Shown here: positions 18,409 to 28,652 of the stretch, in pieces
Layout: the number at the start of each line of letters is the position of its first letter
Position numbering within the stretch: position 1 is the first letter of the stretch
DNA from: Burkholderia stagnalis
Lineage (GTDB): Bacteria > Pseudomonadota > Gammaproteobacteria > Burkholderiales > Burkholderiaceae
Length of the DNA stretch: 64,000 nucleotides
Direction of reading: 5' to 3'
NCBI RefSeq assembly: GCF_902830275.1
Contig: NZ_CADESW010000002.1
Span: 434,001 to 498,000, forward strand
Program-made: the position numbers and the translations under genes
Notes under the pieces: generated by a model
Seen by the model: the letters and a program-made list of their open reading frames with translations, nothing else
Told to the model about the DNA's origin: nothing
Databases searched by the model: none

Positions 18409-19803
18409 ATGAGCGATTCGTCCCCCGCCCACGCGCCCGTGCTGCTGCACATCGGCGCGGGCTCGTTCCACCGCGCGCACCAGGCGTGGTACCTGCATCG
18501 CGTGAACGCGGCCGTGCCGGCCGCCGAGCGCTGGTCGCTCGTCGTCGGCAACATCCGCGACGACATGCGCGCGACGATGGACGCGCTCGCCGCGCAGCAC
18601 GGCGTCTATACGCTCGAGACGGTCACGCCGCAAGGCGAGCGCGCGTACGAGACGATCCGCGCGATCACGCGCGTGCTGCCGTGGTCGATCGATCTCGCCG
18701 CGCTGATCGACGCGGGCGCCGATCCGGCTTGCCGGATCGTGTCGTTCACCGTCACCGAAGGCGGCTACTACCTCGACGAGCACAACCGGCTCGACCTCGC
18801 GAACCCCGACCTCGCAGCCGACCTGCAGGGCGCGCGCACGACGCTGTACGGCGCGCTCGCGGCCCTGCTCGCCGAGCGGATGAAGCGCGGCGCGGGCCCG
18901 CTCACGCTGCAGAGCTGCGACAACCTGCGCAGCAACGGCGCGCGCTTTCGCGCGGGCATGCGCGCGTTCCTCGAACGGCGCGGCATGGATGAACTGCTCG
19001 CGTGGTTCGACGCAAACGTCGCGTGCCCGAGCGCGATGGTCGACCGGATCACGCCGCGCCCGACCGACGACGTGCGCGAGCGCGTGCGCGCGGCGACCGG
19101 CGTCGACGACGCGTGCCCGGTGATGGGCGAAGCGTTCATCCAGTGGGTGATCGAGGACCGCTTCGCGGCCGGCCGGCCGAAGTGGGAGCTGGCGGGCGCG
19201 GAACTCGTCGACGACGTGCACCCGTACGAGGAAGCGAAGATCCGCATCCTCAACGCGACCCACAGCTGCATCGCATGGGCCGGCACGCTCGCGGGCCACA
19301 CCTACATCCACGAAGGCACGCACGACGCGGCGATCCGCCGCTTCGCGCACGACTACGTGACGCAGGACGTGATCCCGTGCCTGAGCCCGAGCCCGCTCGA
19401 TCTCGCGCGCTACCGCGACGTCGTGCTCGAACGCTTCGGCAATCCGTACGTGCTCGACACGAACCAGCGGGTCGCCGCGGACGGCTTCTCGAAGATTCCC
19501 GGCTTCATCGCGCCGACGCTCGCCGAATGCTTCGCGCGCGGCGCGGCGCCCGTCGCGACCGCGGTGCTGCCCGCGCTGTTCCTGCGCTTTCTCGAACGCT
19601 GGGCGCGCGGCGCGCTGCCGTATGCGTACCAGGACAGCGTGATGGACGAACACGCGGCGCGCGCGATCGTCGGCGCGGACGACCCGGTCGCCGCACTGTG
19701 CGCGGACCGTCAGCTATGGGGCTCGCTCGCCGGCAACGCGGCGCTGTTCGAAGCGATGCGCGCGGCGCTCGCGCGCGTCGACGCCTGGCTCGCGCCACGC
19801 TGA
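18409..19803 (+). CDS. dalD: D-arabinitol 4-dehydrogenase / mannitol dehydrogenase family
   Basis: NAD-dependent polyol dehydrogenase of the long-chain mannitol dehydrogenase family, oxidising D-arabitol to D-xylulose and usually D-mannitol to fructose. The 464-residue protein starts with the family sequence HIGAGSFHRAHQAWYLH. It also has the substrate-site segment KIRILNATHSCIAW at about residues 277-290 and DVHPYEEAK before it. The ATG at 18409 has AGGAG 7 nt upstream. The following xylulokinase gene supports D-arabitol as a physiological substrate. Likely controlled by the operator at 18293-18324. Confidence 0.9.
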   Translation: MSDSSPAHAPVLLHIGAGSFHRAHQAWYLHRVNAAVPAAERWSLVVGNIRDDMRATMDALAAQHGVYTLETVTPQGERAYETIRAITRVLPWSIDLAALIDAGADPACRIVSFTVTEGGYYLDEHNRLDLANPDLAADLQGARTTLYGALAALLAERMKRGAGPLTLQSCDNLRSNGARFRAGMRAFLERRGMDELLAWFDANVACPSAMVDRITPRPTDDVRERVRAATGVDDACPVMGEAFIQWVIEDRFAAGRPKWELAGAELVDDVHPYEEAKIRILNATHSCIAWAGTLAGHTYIHEGTHDAAIRRFAHDYVTQDVIPCLSPSPLDLARYRDVVLERFGNPYVLDTNQRVAADGFSKIPGFIAPTLAECFARGAAPVATAVLPALFLRFLERWARGALPYAYQDSVMDEHAARAIVGADDPVAALCADRQLWGSLAGNAALFEAMRAALARVDAWLAPR

Positions 19804-19904
19804 CGCGCACGGGGCGCGGCGCGCGCGTCGGGTCAAACCGGCATTGGCACACGCCGTCCCGCGCGGCTAAAGTAGCGGCTCCCCCCTGACGGAACGGATC
19901 GCAC

Positions 19905-21386
19905 ATGTATCTCGGCATCGACCTCGGCACCTCGGAAGTGAAGGTGCTGCTGCTGGCCCCGGACGGCACGGTCGTCGGCACCGCGGGCACGCCGTTCACC
20001 GTGTCGCGGCCGCATCCGCGCTGGGCCGAGCAGCATCCGGACGACTGGTGGCGCGGCACCGTCGATGCGCTCGCCGCGCTGCGCGCGCGTCACCCGCAGG
20101 CGTTCGCGCAGGTGCGCGGCATCGGCCTGTCCGGCCAGATGCACGGCGCGGTGCTGCTCGACCGCGCCGAGCGCGTGCTGCGCCCCGCGATCCTGTGGAA
20201 CGACATGCGCAGCGCCGACGAATGCGCGCTGCTCACCGAACGCGCGCCCGGCCTGCACGCGCTCGCCGGCAACCTCGCGATGCCGGGCTTCACCGCGCCG
20301 AAGCTGCTGTGGGTCGCGCGGCACGAACCCGACGTGTTCGCGGCCACCGCGTGCGTGCTGATGCCGAAGGACTACCTGCGCTTGCGGCTGACCGGCGCGA
20401 AGGTGTCCGATCCGTCCGATGCGGCCGGCACGCTGTGGCTCGACGTCGCGCGCCGCGACTGGTCCGACGCGCTGCTCGCCGCGTGCGGGATGACGCGCGC
20501 GCAGATGCCGCGCATCGTCGAAGGCAATGCGCCGTCCGGCACGCTGCGCGCCGACGTCGCGCGTGAACTCGGGCTGTCGGAGGCCGTCGTCGTCGCGGGC
20601 GGCGGCGGCGACAATGCAACCAGCGCGCTCGGCATCGGCGCGATCCATGCGGGCGACGGCTTCGTGTCGCTCGGCACGTCGGGCGTGCTGAGCGTCGTCG
20701 GCGACCGCTTCATGCCGAACCCGGCCTCCGCGGTGCACGCGTTCTGCCACGCGATTCCGGACCGCTGGCAGCTGATGAGCGTCGTGCTGTCGGCGGCGAG
20801 CTGCCTGCGCTGGGTCTGCAAGCTGACCGGCACCGACGAGCCGGCGCTGCTCGCGGAAGTCGAGGCGCTCGACCCCGACGCACGGGCGAACGCGCCGCTG
20901 TTCCTGCCTTACCTGTCCGGCGAGCGTACGCCGCACAACGACCCGTACGCGCAGGGCGTGTTCTTCGGGATGACCCATGCGACCGAGCGCGCGCATCTCG
21001 GCTATGCGGTGCTCGAAGGCGTGACGCTCGGCCTCGCCGACGGCTTCGATGCGCTGCATGCGGCCGGCGTCGAGACCGACAGCCTGTCGCTGATCGGCGG
21101 CGGCGCGCGCAGCGCGTTCTGGGCGCAGCTGATCGCCGATGCGCTGGACGTGCGCACGCGCCAGCACGGCGGCGGCGAGACGGGCGCTGCGCTCGGCGCG
21201 GCGCGGCTCGGCTGGCTCGCGGTCGGCGGCGATCCGCGCACGGTGCTCGCGAAGCCGCCGGTGCGCGCGGAGTACGTGCCCGATGCGGCCCGCCATGCGA
21301 TGCTGCGCACGCGCCTCGCGGCGTTCCGCGAGCTGTACACGCACGTGCGCCCGCTCTACGAACCGTCGCGCGCGCGGCTCGCCTGA
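19905..21386 (+). CDS. xylB: Xylulokinase (copy 1)
   Basis: FGGY-family kinase phosphorylating D-xylulose to xylulose 5-phosphate for the pentose phosphate pathway. The 493-residue protein opens with the phosphate-binding IDLGTSEVKVLLL. It also has GLSGQMHGAVLLD, LWNDMRS, LMPKDYLRLRLTG, LPYLSGERTPHNDP and the adenosine-binding LIGGGARSAFW. The ATG at 19905 has GGAACGGA upstream. It follows dalD by 101 bp and precedes the SorC/DeoR-like regulator. A second, clearly divergent FGGY kinase is encoded at 37563-39011. Confidence 0.92.
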   Translation: MYLGIDLGTSEVKVLLLAPDGTVVGTAGTPFTVSRPHPRWAEQHPDDWWRGTVDALAALRARHPQAFAQVRGIGLSGQMHGAVLLDRAERVLRPAILWNDMRSADECALLTERAPGLHALAGNLAMPGFTAPKLLWVARHEPDVFAATACVLMPKDYLRLRLTGAKVSDPSDAAGTLWLDVARRDWSDALLAACGMTRAQMPRIVEGNAPSGTLRADVARELGLSEAVVVAGGGGDNATSALGIGAIHAGDGFVSLGTSGVLSVVGDRFMPNPASAVHAFCHAIPDRWQLMSVVLSAASCLRWVCKLTGTDEPALLAEVEALDPDARANAPLFLPYLSGERTPHNDPYAQGVFFGMTHATERAHLGYAVLEGVTLGLADGFDALHAAGVETDSLSLIGGGARSAFWAQLIADALDVRTRQHGGGETGAALGAARLGWLAVGGDPRTVLAKPPVRAEYVPDAARHAMLRTRLAAFRELYTHVRPLYEPSRARLA

Positions 21387-21507
21387 GCGGCCCGCGCCCG
21401 CGCGCCGCGCGTGGGCGGTGCGCGCACGGCCGCCGGCGCCGAGTGCGGTACAGTGCAACCCATTGCGCCGCCCGCCGGCCCGCCAAGATCCGAATCGAAT
21501 CGCTATC

Positions 21508-22464
21508 GTGCCCAAGTCCTCAGAAAAACTCGATCTCGCCACCCGCGCGGCGTGGCTCTACTACGTCGCGGGCGACACGCAGAACGAAATCGCCGAGAAG
21601 CTGCAGGTGTCGCGCCCGGTCGCGCAGCGCCTCGTCGCGTTCGCGGTGGAGAAGAACCTGATCCGCGTGCGCGTCGATCACCAGCTCGCCGACTGCCTCG
21701 ACCTCGGCATGCAGCTGTCGAAGCGCTACGGCCTGTCGATGTGCGAAATCGTGCCGGTCGACGACGATGCGCCCGAAGCGATCGACCGCAAGCTCGCAGT
21801 CGCCGGCGCGCAGGTGATGGAGCGCTACCTGAACGAGACGCGGCCGATGGTGATCGCGGTCAGCAGCGGCCGCACGCTGAAGGCCGCGGTCGCGCAGATC
21901 GCGCAGCTCGACCGGCCGCAGCACCGGCTCGTGTCGATGGTCGGCGCGATCGCCGCCGACGGCTCGTCGAACCGCTACGACGTCGCGCAGTACATCTCCG
22001 AGAAGACGGGCGGCAAGCATTTCCTGCTGCCCGCGCCGCTGTTCGCGGACAGCGACGCCGAGCGCGCGCAGTGGTGCAATCACCGGCTGTACCGGATCGT
22101 CGAGGCGCTGTCCGGCGAAGCCGACGTCGCGTTCGTCGGCATCGGCAACATCGGCCCGCACTGCCCGCTTTACGAGGACGGCTTCATCACCGCGCCTGAG
22201 CGCGACGAGATGATCGCGCTCGGCGCGGTGGCCGAACTGCTCGGCGAACCGATCGACGCGCAGGGGCGCCGGATCGCGGCGTCGACCAGCGCGCGCGTGA
22301 CGAGCGTGTCGCTCGGCACGCCGCCGAAGCGGCCGACGATCGCGTTCGCGGGCGGGCCGAAGAAGCACGACGCGGTGATCGCCGCGCTGCGCGGCGGCTG
22401 GCTGTCGGGGCTCGTCACCGACGAGGCCTGCGCGCGGGCGGCGCTGGAGGCGCGGGCCGCCTGA
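21508..22464 (+). CDS. Sugar-binding transcriptional regulator (SorC/DeoR-like)
   Basis: A 318-residue one-component regulator. The N-terminal HTH (about 12-50, AAWLYYVAGDTQNEIAEKLQVS) is followed by a SorC-type sugar-binding domain (VAVSSGRTLKAAVAQ by position, GIGNIGPHCPLYEDGFI, ISFAGG-like AFAGGPKK). The start is a GTG at 21508, where the family N-terminus begins. It is the third gene after dalD-xylB, so it is the best candidate to bind the matching elements upstream of dalD and of the sorbitol dehydrogenase. Effector is probably a pentulose, polyol or a phosphate derivative; unproven. Confidence 0.88.
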   Translation: MPKSSEKLDLATRAAWLYYVAGDTQNEIAEKLQVSRPVAQRLVAFAVEKNLIRVRVDHQLADCLDLGMQLSKRYGLSMCEIVPVDDDAPEAIDRKLAVAGAQVMERYLNETRPMVIAVSSGRTLKAAVAQIAQLDRPQHRLVSMVGAIAADGSSNRYDVAQYISEKTGGKHFLLPAPLFADSDAERAQWCNHRLYRIVEALSGEADVAFVGIGNIGPHCPLYEDGFITAPERDEMIALGAVAELLGEPIDAQGRRIAASTSARVTSVSLGTPPKRPTIAFAGGPKKHDAVIAALRGGWLSGLVTDEACARAALEARAA

Positions 22465-22480
22465 GAGCGCCGCGCAGCAT

Positions 22481-23692
22481 TCACGCCGGCTGCGGCGCGG
22501 TGAACCCGTGGCGATGCGCGCGCCACGCGCCGAGCCATGCCGCCGCCAGCAGCCCGGCCAGCACCCACGGCATCACGCCCGCACCGGGCCCGTCGAGCAG
22601 CAGGCCGCCGACGATGCCGCCGCCCGCGATCGCGAGATTCCACACGGTCACCAGCATCGATTGCGCGACGTCGGCGGCGTCCCCCGCCGCATTCGCGGCA
22701 GCGGTCTGGAACAGCGTCGGCGCGCCGCCGAACGCGAGCCCCCACAGCGCGACGCCCGCATAAACGGCCGGCACGCCGCCGCCCGCGCCGAGCATCAGCG
22801 CCGCGCATGCGAACAGCGCGATGCCGGCGAGCGTCAGCCGCCGCTGCGCGTGGCCGATCCATGCGCCGGTAAGCGCGATGCCAACCAGCGATGCCACGCC
22901 GAACACGAGCAGCACCGCGTCGACCTGGCCGCCCATCCCCGCCCCCGCGAGAAACGGCGCGATGTACGTATAGAGGATGTTGTGCGCCAGCACGTACGCG
23001 AACATCACCGCCAGCACCGGGCGCACGCCGGGCAGCGTCAGCACGCCGAGCACCGGCCGGCGCGCGCCGGCCGGCTGCCCCGGATGGTCGGGCACGCACG
23101 CGCGCACCCACACGATCAGCGCGAGCGCCGCGAGCGTGATGCACGCGAACGCGATGCGCCAGCCGAGCGCCGTGCCGAGCGCGGTGCCGGCCGGAATGCC
23201 GATCGACATCGCGACCGGCGCGCCGAGCATCGCGACCGCGATCGCGCGGCCACGGAGCCGCTCGCCGACCATCCGGCTCGCGTAGCCGGCCAGCAGCGCC
23301 CACAGCAGGCCGCCCGACATCCCCGCGACGAACCGCGCGACGAGCGTGAGCACGTAGTACGGCGAGACGGCCGTCAGCGTGTTCGACACGACGAAGCCGG
23401 CCAGCGCGGACAGCAGGAGCCGGCGGCGGCGCATCCCGCGCGTCGCCGCGACGAGCGGGATCGCCGCGACGATCGAGCCGATCGCGTACACCGTCACGAG
23501 CTGGCCGACCAGCGCCTCGGTCACGCGCAGGTCGCGGCCCATCTGCGTCAGCAGGCCGGCCGGCAGCGCCTCGGTGAGGATCGTGACGAAGCCGGCCGCG
23601 GCCAGCGCGAGCAGGTTCGCGACCGGCAGGCGTTCGCGCGCCGCCGCCTGCTCGTGCGCGGGCCGCCCGGAAACCGATGCGCAATCGCTCAT
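22481..23692 (-). CDS. DHA1-type MFS exporter (AraJ/sugar efflux-like)
   Basis: A 403-residue major facilitator with twelve predicted membrane segments. Typical DHA1/AraJ sequences are TEALPAGLLTQMGRDL near the N-terminus, the loop-2 motif TRGMRRRRLLL, and ARFVAGMSGGLLWALLAGYASRMV. Such exporters handle drugs, purines or sugars; the substrate cannot be told. Its ATG (23692) overlaps the stop of the upstream serine hydrolase gene by 4 bp, so the two form an operon divergent from a LysR gene. It converges with the polyol regulator, whose stop is 17 bp away. Confidence 0.88.
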   Translation of the reverse strand: MSDCASVSGRPAHEQAAARERLPVANLLALAAAGFVTILTEALPAGLLTQMGRDLRVTEALVGQLVTVYAIGSIVAAIPLVAATRGMRRRRLLLSALAGFVVSNTLTAVSPYYVLTLVARFVAGMSGGLLWALLAGYASRMVGERLRGRAIAVAMLGAPVAMSIGIPAGTALGTALGWRIAFACITLAALALIVWVRACVPDHPGQPAGARRPVLGVLTLPGVRPVLAVMFAYVLAHNILYTYIAPFLAGAGMGGQVDAVLLVFGVASLVGIALTGAWIGHAQRRLTLAGIALFACAALMLGAGGGVPAVYAGVALWGLAFGGAPTLFQTAAANAAGDAADVAQSMLVTVWNLAIAGGGIVGGLLLDGPGAGVMPWVLAGLLAAAWLGAWRAHRHGFTAPQPA

Positions 23693-24885
23693 GCCGCGCT
23701 CCGTGCGTCGACGCCGTACACCGCATCGCGCACGTCGGTCACGATGCGCCCGTGCATGCCTTCGTACAGCGTGTTGCTCAGCGCGACGACCGTCAGCCCG
23801 GCCGCACGATCGACGAACCACGCATGCCCGTACGCGCCGCCCCAGCGCCAGGTGCCGACCGACTCCGGCGACTGCGCGGCCGCCGGATCGCGCAGCACCG
23901 AAAAACCGAGCCCGAAGCCGAACCCCGGCGCGGCCGGCAAATCGTGCGCGCCCGGCTGGATGCGCGCCATCTCGTCGATCCAGCCGGCTTCCAGCCAGCC
24001 GTCGCGGCCGGTGCGCAGCGCTTCGAGCAGCGCCAAACAATCGCGCGCGGACCCCACCATGCCCGCGCCGCCCGACGGCCATGCCTGCGCGTCGAACGCG
24101 CGCGCGGGCGCGAAGCGGATGCCGATGGTGTCGTCGAACACCGGCACGAGATCGGCGTCCGCCATCCGGCGCGGCGCGCCGGCCGTGCTCACGTAAGGCG
24201 TCGCGAAGCGCGCGGCGTCGTGCGCGACGAACGCGGTGTCGGTCATGCCGAGCGGCGTCGTGACGAGCGCCGCGACCGCGTCGGCGAGCGGCCGTCCGTC
24301 GACCGCCTCGATCAGCGCGCCGGCCACGTCGATCGCCAGCGAATAGCCCCACGACGTGCCGGGCGCGTACTGCAGCGGCACGCTCGCGATGCGCCGCACG
24401 TTATCGGCGAGCGTGATGCGCGCGAGGTCCATCCCGTCGGACACGCCGGCGCGCGCATACGGGCCGTCGCCGTCGGCTTCGAGGAAGCGGTAGCCGAGGC
24501 CGGCCGTATGCGACAGCAGATGACGCAGCGTGATGCGCGCGGGCTGGCCGTCGGGCAGGGTCGGCGTGAAGTCGGGCAGCCAGCGCGCGACCGGGTCGTC
24601 GAGCCCGATGCGGCCCGCCGCGACGAGGCGCATGACCGCGGCCGTCACGATCGGCTTGGTGACCGACGCGAGCCGGAACAGCGCGTCCTCGCGCATGGGC
24701 GTGCCCGCTTCGCGATCGGCGAGCCCGACGGCGCGCGCGTAGCGCAGCGCACCGTGGCGCGCGACCAGCACGACCGCGCCGACCATGCGCTCGTCGGCGA
24801 GCGCGCGCTCGAGCGCGCCGTCGAGCCGGCTGCACAGCGCGGCGTCCGGTTCGGCTTCGTAAGCGGTGACAGGCAGGGATGACAT
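23689..24885 (-). CDS. Serine hydrolase, class C beta-lactamase/esterase family
   Basis: A 398-residue protein of the beta-lactamase-related family (EstB/PBP4*-like). The active-site tetrad Ser74-Val-Thr-Lys77 is present, with LRHLLSHTAGL and WGYSLAID (Tyr181, second conserved element) and WGGAYGHAWF as the third. No signal peptide is visible, so a cytoplasmic esterase or peptidase is more likely than a secreted beta-lactamase. The start is the ATG at 24885. It overlaps the exporter gene by 4 bp and is divergent from a LysR regulator, which suggests an inducible operon. Confidence 0.88.
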   Translation of the reverse strand: MSSLPVTAYEAEPDAALCSRLDGALERALADERMVGAVVLVARHGALRYARAVGLADREAGTPMREDALFRLASVTKPIVTAAVMRLVAAGRIGLDDPVARWLPDFTPTLPDGQPARITLRHLLSHTAGLGYRFLEADGDGPYARAGVSDGMDLARITLADNVRRIASVPLQYAPGTSWGYSLAIDVAGALIEAVDGRPLADAVAALVTTPLGMTDTAFVAHDAARFATPYVSTAGAPRRMADADLVPVFDDTIGIRFAPARAFDAQAWPSGGAGMVGSARDCLALLEALRTGRDGWLEAGWIDEMARIQPGAHDLPAAPGFGFGLGFSVLRDPAAAQSPESVGTWRWGGAYGHAWFVDRAAGLTVVALSNTLYEGMHGRIVTDVRDAVYGVDARSAA

Positions 24886-24957
24886 GGCGTGACCTCGGCA
24901 GTGGAAGGAACGCCCATCGTAGGGAGCCGGCAAAACAAGAAAAACTGGGCTAGAGTT

Positions 24958-24970
24958 CCGGACACTCCGG
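24958..24970. promoter_or_regulatory. Inverted repeat between LysR gene and serine-hydrolase operon
   Basis: CCGGA-CAC-TCCGG lies 30 bp upstream of the LysR start and 73 bp upstream of the divergent hydrolase gene. It is a short candidate for the LysR binding site, although it does not follow the T-N11-A form. Confidence 0.3.
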
Positions 24971-24999
24971 ACGCCGGCGTCCGCAATCGGGGATCGTGC

Positions 25000-25884
25000 A
25001 TGGAAAGTCTGGGCGGCTTCGTCGTCTTCGTTCAGGTCGCGGAAACGCGCAGCTTCGTCGCGGCCGGGCGCGCGCTCGGGCTGTCGGCGTCGGCGGTCGG
25101 CAAGCGGATCGCGCGGCTCGAGGCGCGCCTGAACGTGCGGCTCTTTCACCGCAGCACGCGCAGCATCACGCTGACGGCCGAAGGCACGCGCTTTCTCGAA
25201 CGGTGCCGGCGCGTGCTCGCCGAAATCGACGCGGCCGAGCAGGAGCTGACGCACAGCGCCGAAGCGCCGCGCGGGCGGCTGCGCGTGAGCCTGCCGACGA
25301 TCGGCACGCTGCTGCTGCCGGTGCTCGCCGACTTCATGGCCGCGTATCCGGAGATCGAACTCGACATCGATTTCAGCGACCGGCTCGTCGACGTCGTCGA
25401 CGAAGGCTTCGACGCGGTGCTGCGCACCGGCCGGCCGTCCGACTCGCGGCTGTCGTCGCGGCTGCTCGGCCATTTCCGCCAGCATCTCGTCGCCTCGCCC
25501 GCCTACCTCGAACGGCACGGCACGCCGCGCACGCCGGCCGACCTCGCGATGCACCGCTGCCTGCACTATCGATTCCCCAGCAGCGGCAAGCTCGAAATCT
25601 GGCCGCTGCGCGCGCCGCACTCGGGCCTGCAGCCCGAGGTGCCCGTCTCGATGGTCAGCAACAACGCGGAAACGCGCCTGTGCTTCGCGCTGCGCGGGCT
25701 CGGCATCGCCTGCCTGCCCGAATTCTTCGTGCACGACGGGCTCGCCGACGGCAGGCTGCGCGCGGTGCTCGACGAACACGTCGCGAGCCTCACGCCGTTC
25801 TACGTGCTGTGGCCGTCAGGCCGCCATCCGACGCCGAAGCTGCGCGCGTTCGTCGACTACATGGCGCAGCACCTGCGCCTCTGA
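25000..25884 (+). CDS. LysR-family transcriptional regulator
   Basis: A 294-residue LysR protein of the DsdC/CrgA-like group. The N-terminal HTH runs from about 5 to 62 (FVQVAETRSFVAAGRALGLSASAVGKRIARLE, then LFHRSTRSITLT). A periplasmic-binding-like effector domain follows (RGRLRVSLPTIG, YPEIELDIDFSDRLVDVVDEGFDAVLRTG). The ATG at 25000 opens the conserved HTH. It is divergent from the serine hydrolase/exporter operon, its likely target, and converges with the ABC ATPase gene 8 bp away. Confidence 0.9.
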   Translation: MESLGGFVVFVQVAETRSFVAAGRALGLSASAVGKRIARLEARLNVRLFHRSTRSITLTAEGTRFLERCRRVLAEIDAAEQELTHSAEAPRGRLRVSLPTIGTLLLPVLADFMAAYPEIELDIDFSDRLVDVVDEGFDAVLRTGRPSDSRLSSRLLGHFRQHLVASPAYLERHGTPRTPADLAMHRCLHYRFPSSGKLEIWPLRAPHSGLQPEVPVSMVSNNAETRLCFALRGLGIACLPEFFVHDGLADGRLRAVLDEHVASLTPFYVLWPSGRHPTPKLRAFVDYMAQHLRL

Positions 25885-25891
25885 TCCAGCG

Positions 25892-27001
<1,110 letters not shown>

Positions 27002-27011
27002 GATCTGTCTC

Positions 27012-27047
27012 CGTTGGATTCGTTGAATCCGTTGAATTCGTTTGATG
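27012..27047. repeat. Four imperfect 9-bp tandem repeats
   Basis: Units CGTTGGATT, CGTTGAATC, CGTTGAATT and CGTTTGATG lie in the 68-bp gap between the HAD phosphatase stop and the ATPase start. They are non-coding and may affect leader structure. Confidence 0.7.
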
Positions 27048-27069
27048 CGCCGCGCGCGCGGCGCGTGGT

Positions 27070-27756
27070 TCAGTGCGGCAGCACCGCGCCCGTCGCCTGC
27101 CAGCGCGCGACGTAGCCGGGCAGCTCGCGCATGTCGTCGAACACGTGCCGCGCGCCGATGCCGCGCAGCGCGTCGACCTGCGCGGGCGATGCGTGCCCCG
27201 CGCCGACGAAGCCGAGCACCGTCATGCCGGCCGCGGCCGCCGCGGTGATGCCGGCCGTGCTGTCCTCGACGACGAGGCATTGCGCAGGCGACGCGCCGAG
27301 CGCGTGCGCGGCCGCGAGATACACGTCCGGCGCGGGCTTCGGGCGCGCGACGGCGTCCGCGCAGAACAGCCGCTCGCCGAAGAAGCGCTTGAGGCCCGTG
27401 CGCGCGAGCGCCGCCTCGACGTACGCGCGGTAGCTGTTGCTCGCGCACGCGATCGGAAGCGACAGCGCGTCGAGCGCGGCCGCGATGCCGTCGACGGCCG
27501 GCGCGTTCACGGCCGCCGCCTCGACCGCGCGCCGGATCGCGTCGACGTCGGCCACGCCCAGCGCACGGCCCGCCGCGTCGCTCGCGCCGGCCAGCACGCG
27601 TTCGATCCGCAGGCCGAGCAGCGGCATCACGACCGGCCGCGCGTCGACGCCGGGCCAGCGCGCTTCGAGCTCGCGCACCAGCACGTCGGCGGCCACCGCC
27701 TCGCTGTCGATCAGCACGCCGTCGCAATCGCAGATCAACACGCCGTCGTGCTGCAT
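27070..27756 (-). CDS. HAD-superfamily phosphatase in the polyol operon
   Basis: A 228-residue HAD hydrolase of the beta-phosphoglucomutase/sugar-phosphatase subgroup. The nucleophile motif is ICDCDGVLIDSE (Asp10 and Asp12). Motif II lies around IACASNSY, the lysine motif is RPKPAPDVYLAAA, and motif IV is VVEDSTAGITAAAAAGM. It probably acts on a small sugar or polyol phosphate. The ATG at 27756 is used; a GTG at 27765 is an in-frame alternative. It lies between permease and ATPase genes of an ABC importer operon, which implies a pathway role. Confidence 0.87.
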   Translation of the reverse strand: MQHDGVLICDCDGVLIDSEAVAADVLVRELEARWPGVDARPVVMPLLGLRIERVLAGASDAAGRALGVADVDAIRRAVEAAAVNAPAVDGIAAALDALSLPIACASNSYRAYVEAALARTGLKRFFGERLFCADAVARPKPAPDVYLAAAHALGASPAQCLVVEDSTAGITAAAAAGMTVLGFVGAGHASPAQVDALRGIGARHVFDDMRELPGYVARWQATGAVLPH

Positions 27757-27797
27757 GTCGCTCACACGTTCGCCGGCAGCACCTTCTCCGACGGCAC

Positions 27798-28652
27798 TCA
27801 TTTCACCGCCCCGAACGTGAGCCCGCGCACGAGCTGCTTCTGCGACAGCCAGCCGACGATCAGGATCGGCGCGACCGCGAGCAGCGAAGCGGCGGACAGC
27901 TTCGCCCAGAACAGCCCCTCGGGGCTCGAGTACGACGCGATGAACACCGTCAGCGGCGCCGCGTTCGAGCTCGACAGGTTGATGCTCCAGAACGCCTCGT
28001 TCCACGACAGGATCACGAGCAGCAGCGCGGTGGACGCGAGCCCCGGCAGCGCCATCGGCATCAGCAGGTAGACGATCTCCTGCCACGTCGACGCGCCGTC
28101 GATGCGGCCTGCCTCGAGGATGTCCTTCGGAATCTCGTTGAAGTAGGTGAACGTCATCCACACCGCGATCGGCAGGTTGATCAGCGTGTAGACGATCACG
28201 AGCCCCGACACGGTGTCGAGCAGGCCCGCGTTCTTCCACAGCAGGTAGATCGGCACCAGCACGCCGACCGACGGCATCATCTTGGTCGACAGCATCCACA
28301 GCAGCACCTTCTGCGTGCGGCGGTTCGGGAAGAACGCCATCGCGTACGCGGCCGGCACCGCGAACAGCAGGCAGATCGCCGTGACGCCCGCCGAGATCAG
28401 CACCGAGTTCCACGCGAATGCGAAGTAGTCGCTGCGCGCGAGCACCTCGCGGAAGCTGTCGAGCGTCGGCATGAAGAACAGCGTCGACGCATACGCCTGC
28501 TGCTCGGTCTTGAACGCGGTGATCGCCATCCAGAAGATCGGGAAGAACAGCAGCAGCGCGATCAGCCACGCGAACGCGCCGGGCAGCGCGCGCCGCACGA
28601 GGCCGAACACCGCCGGCATGCGCCGGCCGGCATCGAGAGTCAGGTCGCTCAT
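27798..28652 (-). CDS. smoG: Polyol ABC transporter permease (MalG/SmoG type)
   Basis: A 284-residue inner-membrane permease with about six hydrophobic segments. The cytoplasmic EAA loop is EAGRIDGASTWQEIVYLLMPMALPG, given here as its key motif EAGRIDGAS near residue 190, and it contacts the ATPase. The ATG at 28652 overlaps the stop of the upstream permease by 4 bp. Together with the second permease, binding protein and ATPase it forms a CUT1 importer, likely for sorbitol and/or mannitol. Confidence 0.9.
   Translation of the reverse strand: MSDLTLDAGRRMPAVFGLVRRALPGAFAWLIALLLFFPIFWMAITAFKTEQQAYASTLFFMPTLDSFREVLARSDYFAFAWNSVLISAGVTAICLLFAVPAAYAMAFFPNRRTQKVLLWMLSTKMMPSVGVLVPIYLLWKNAGLLDTVSGLVIVYTLINLPIAVWMTFTYFNEIPKDILEAGRIDGASTWQEIVYLLMPMALPGLASTALLLVILSWNEAFWSINLSSSNAAPLTVFIASYSSPEGLFWAKLSAASLLAVAPILIVGWLSQKQLVRGLTFGAVK

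Noticed and set aside
23689..24885. Secreted antibiotic-resistance beta-lactamase
   Set aside because: No signal peptide and the motifs fit the esterase/PBP4*-like branch better; resistance cannot be claimed.
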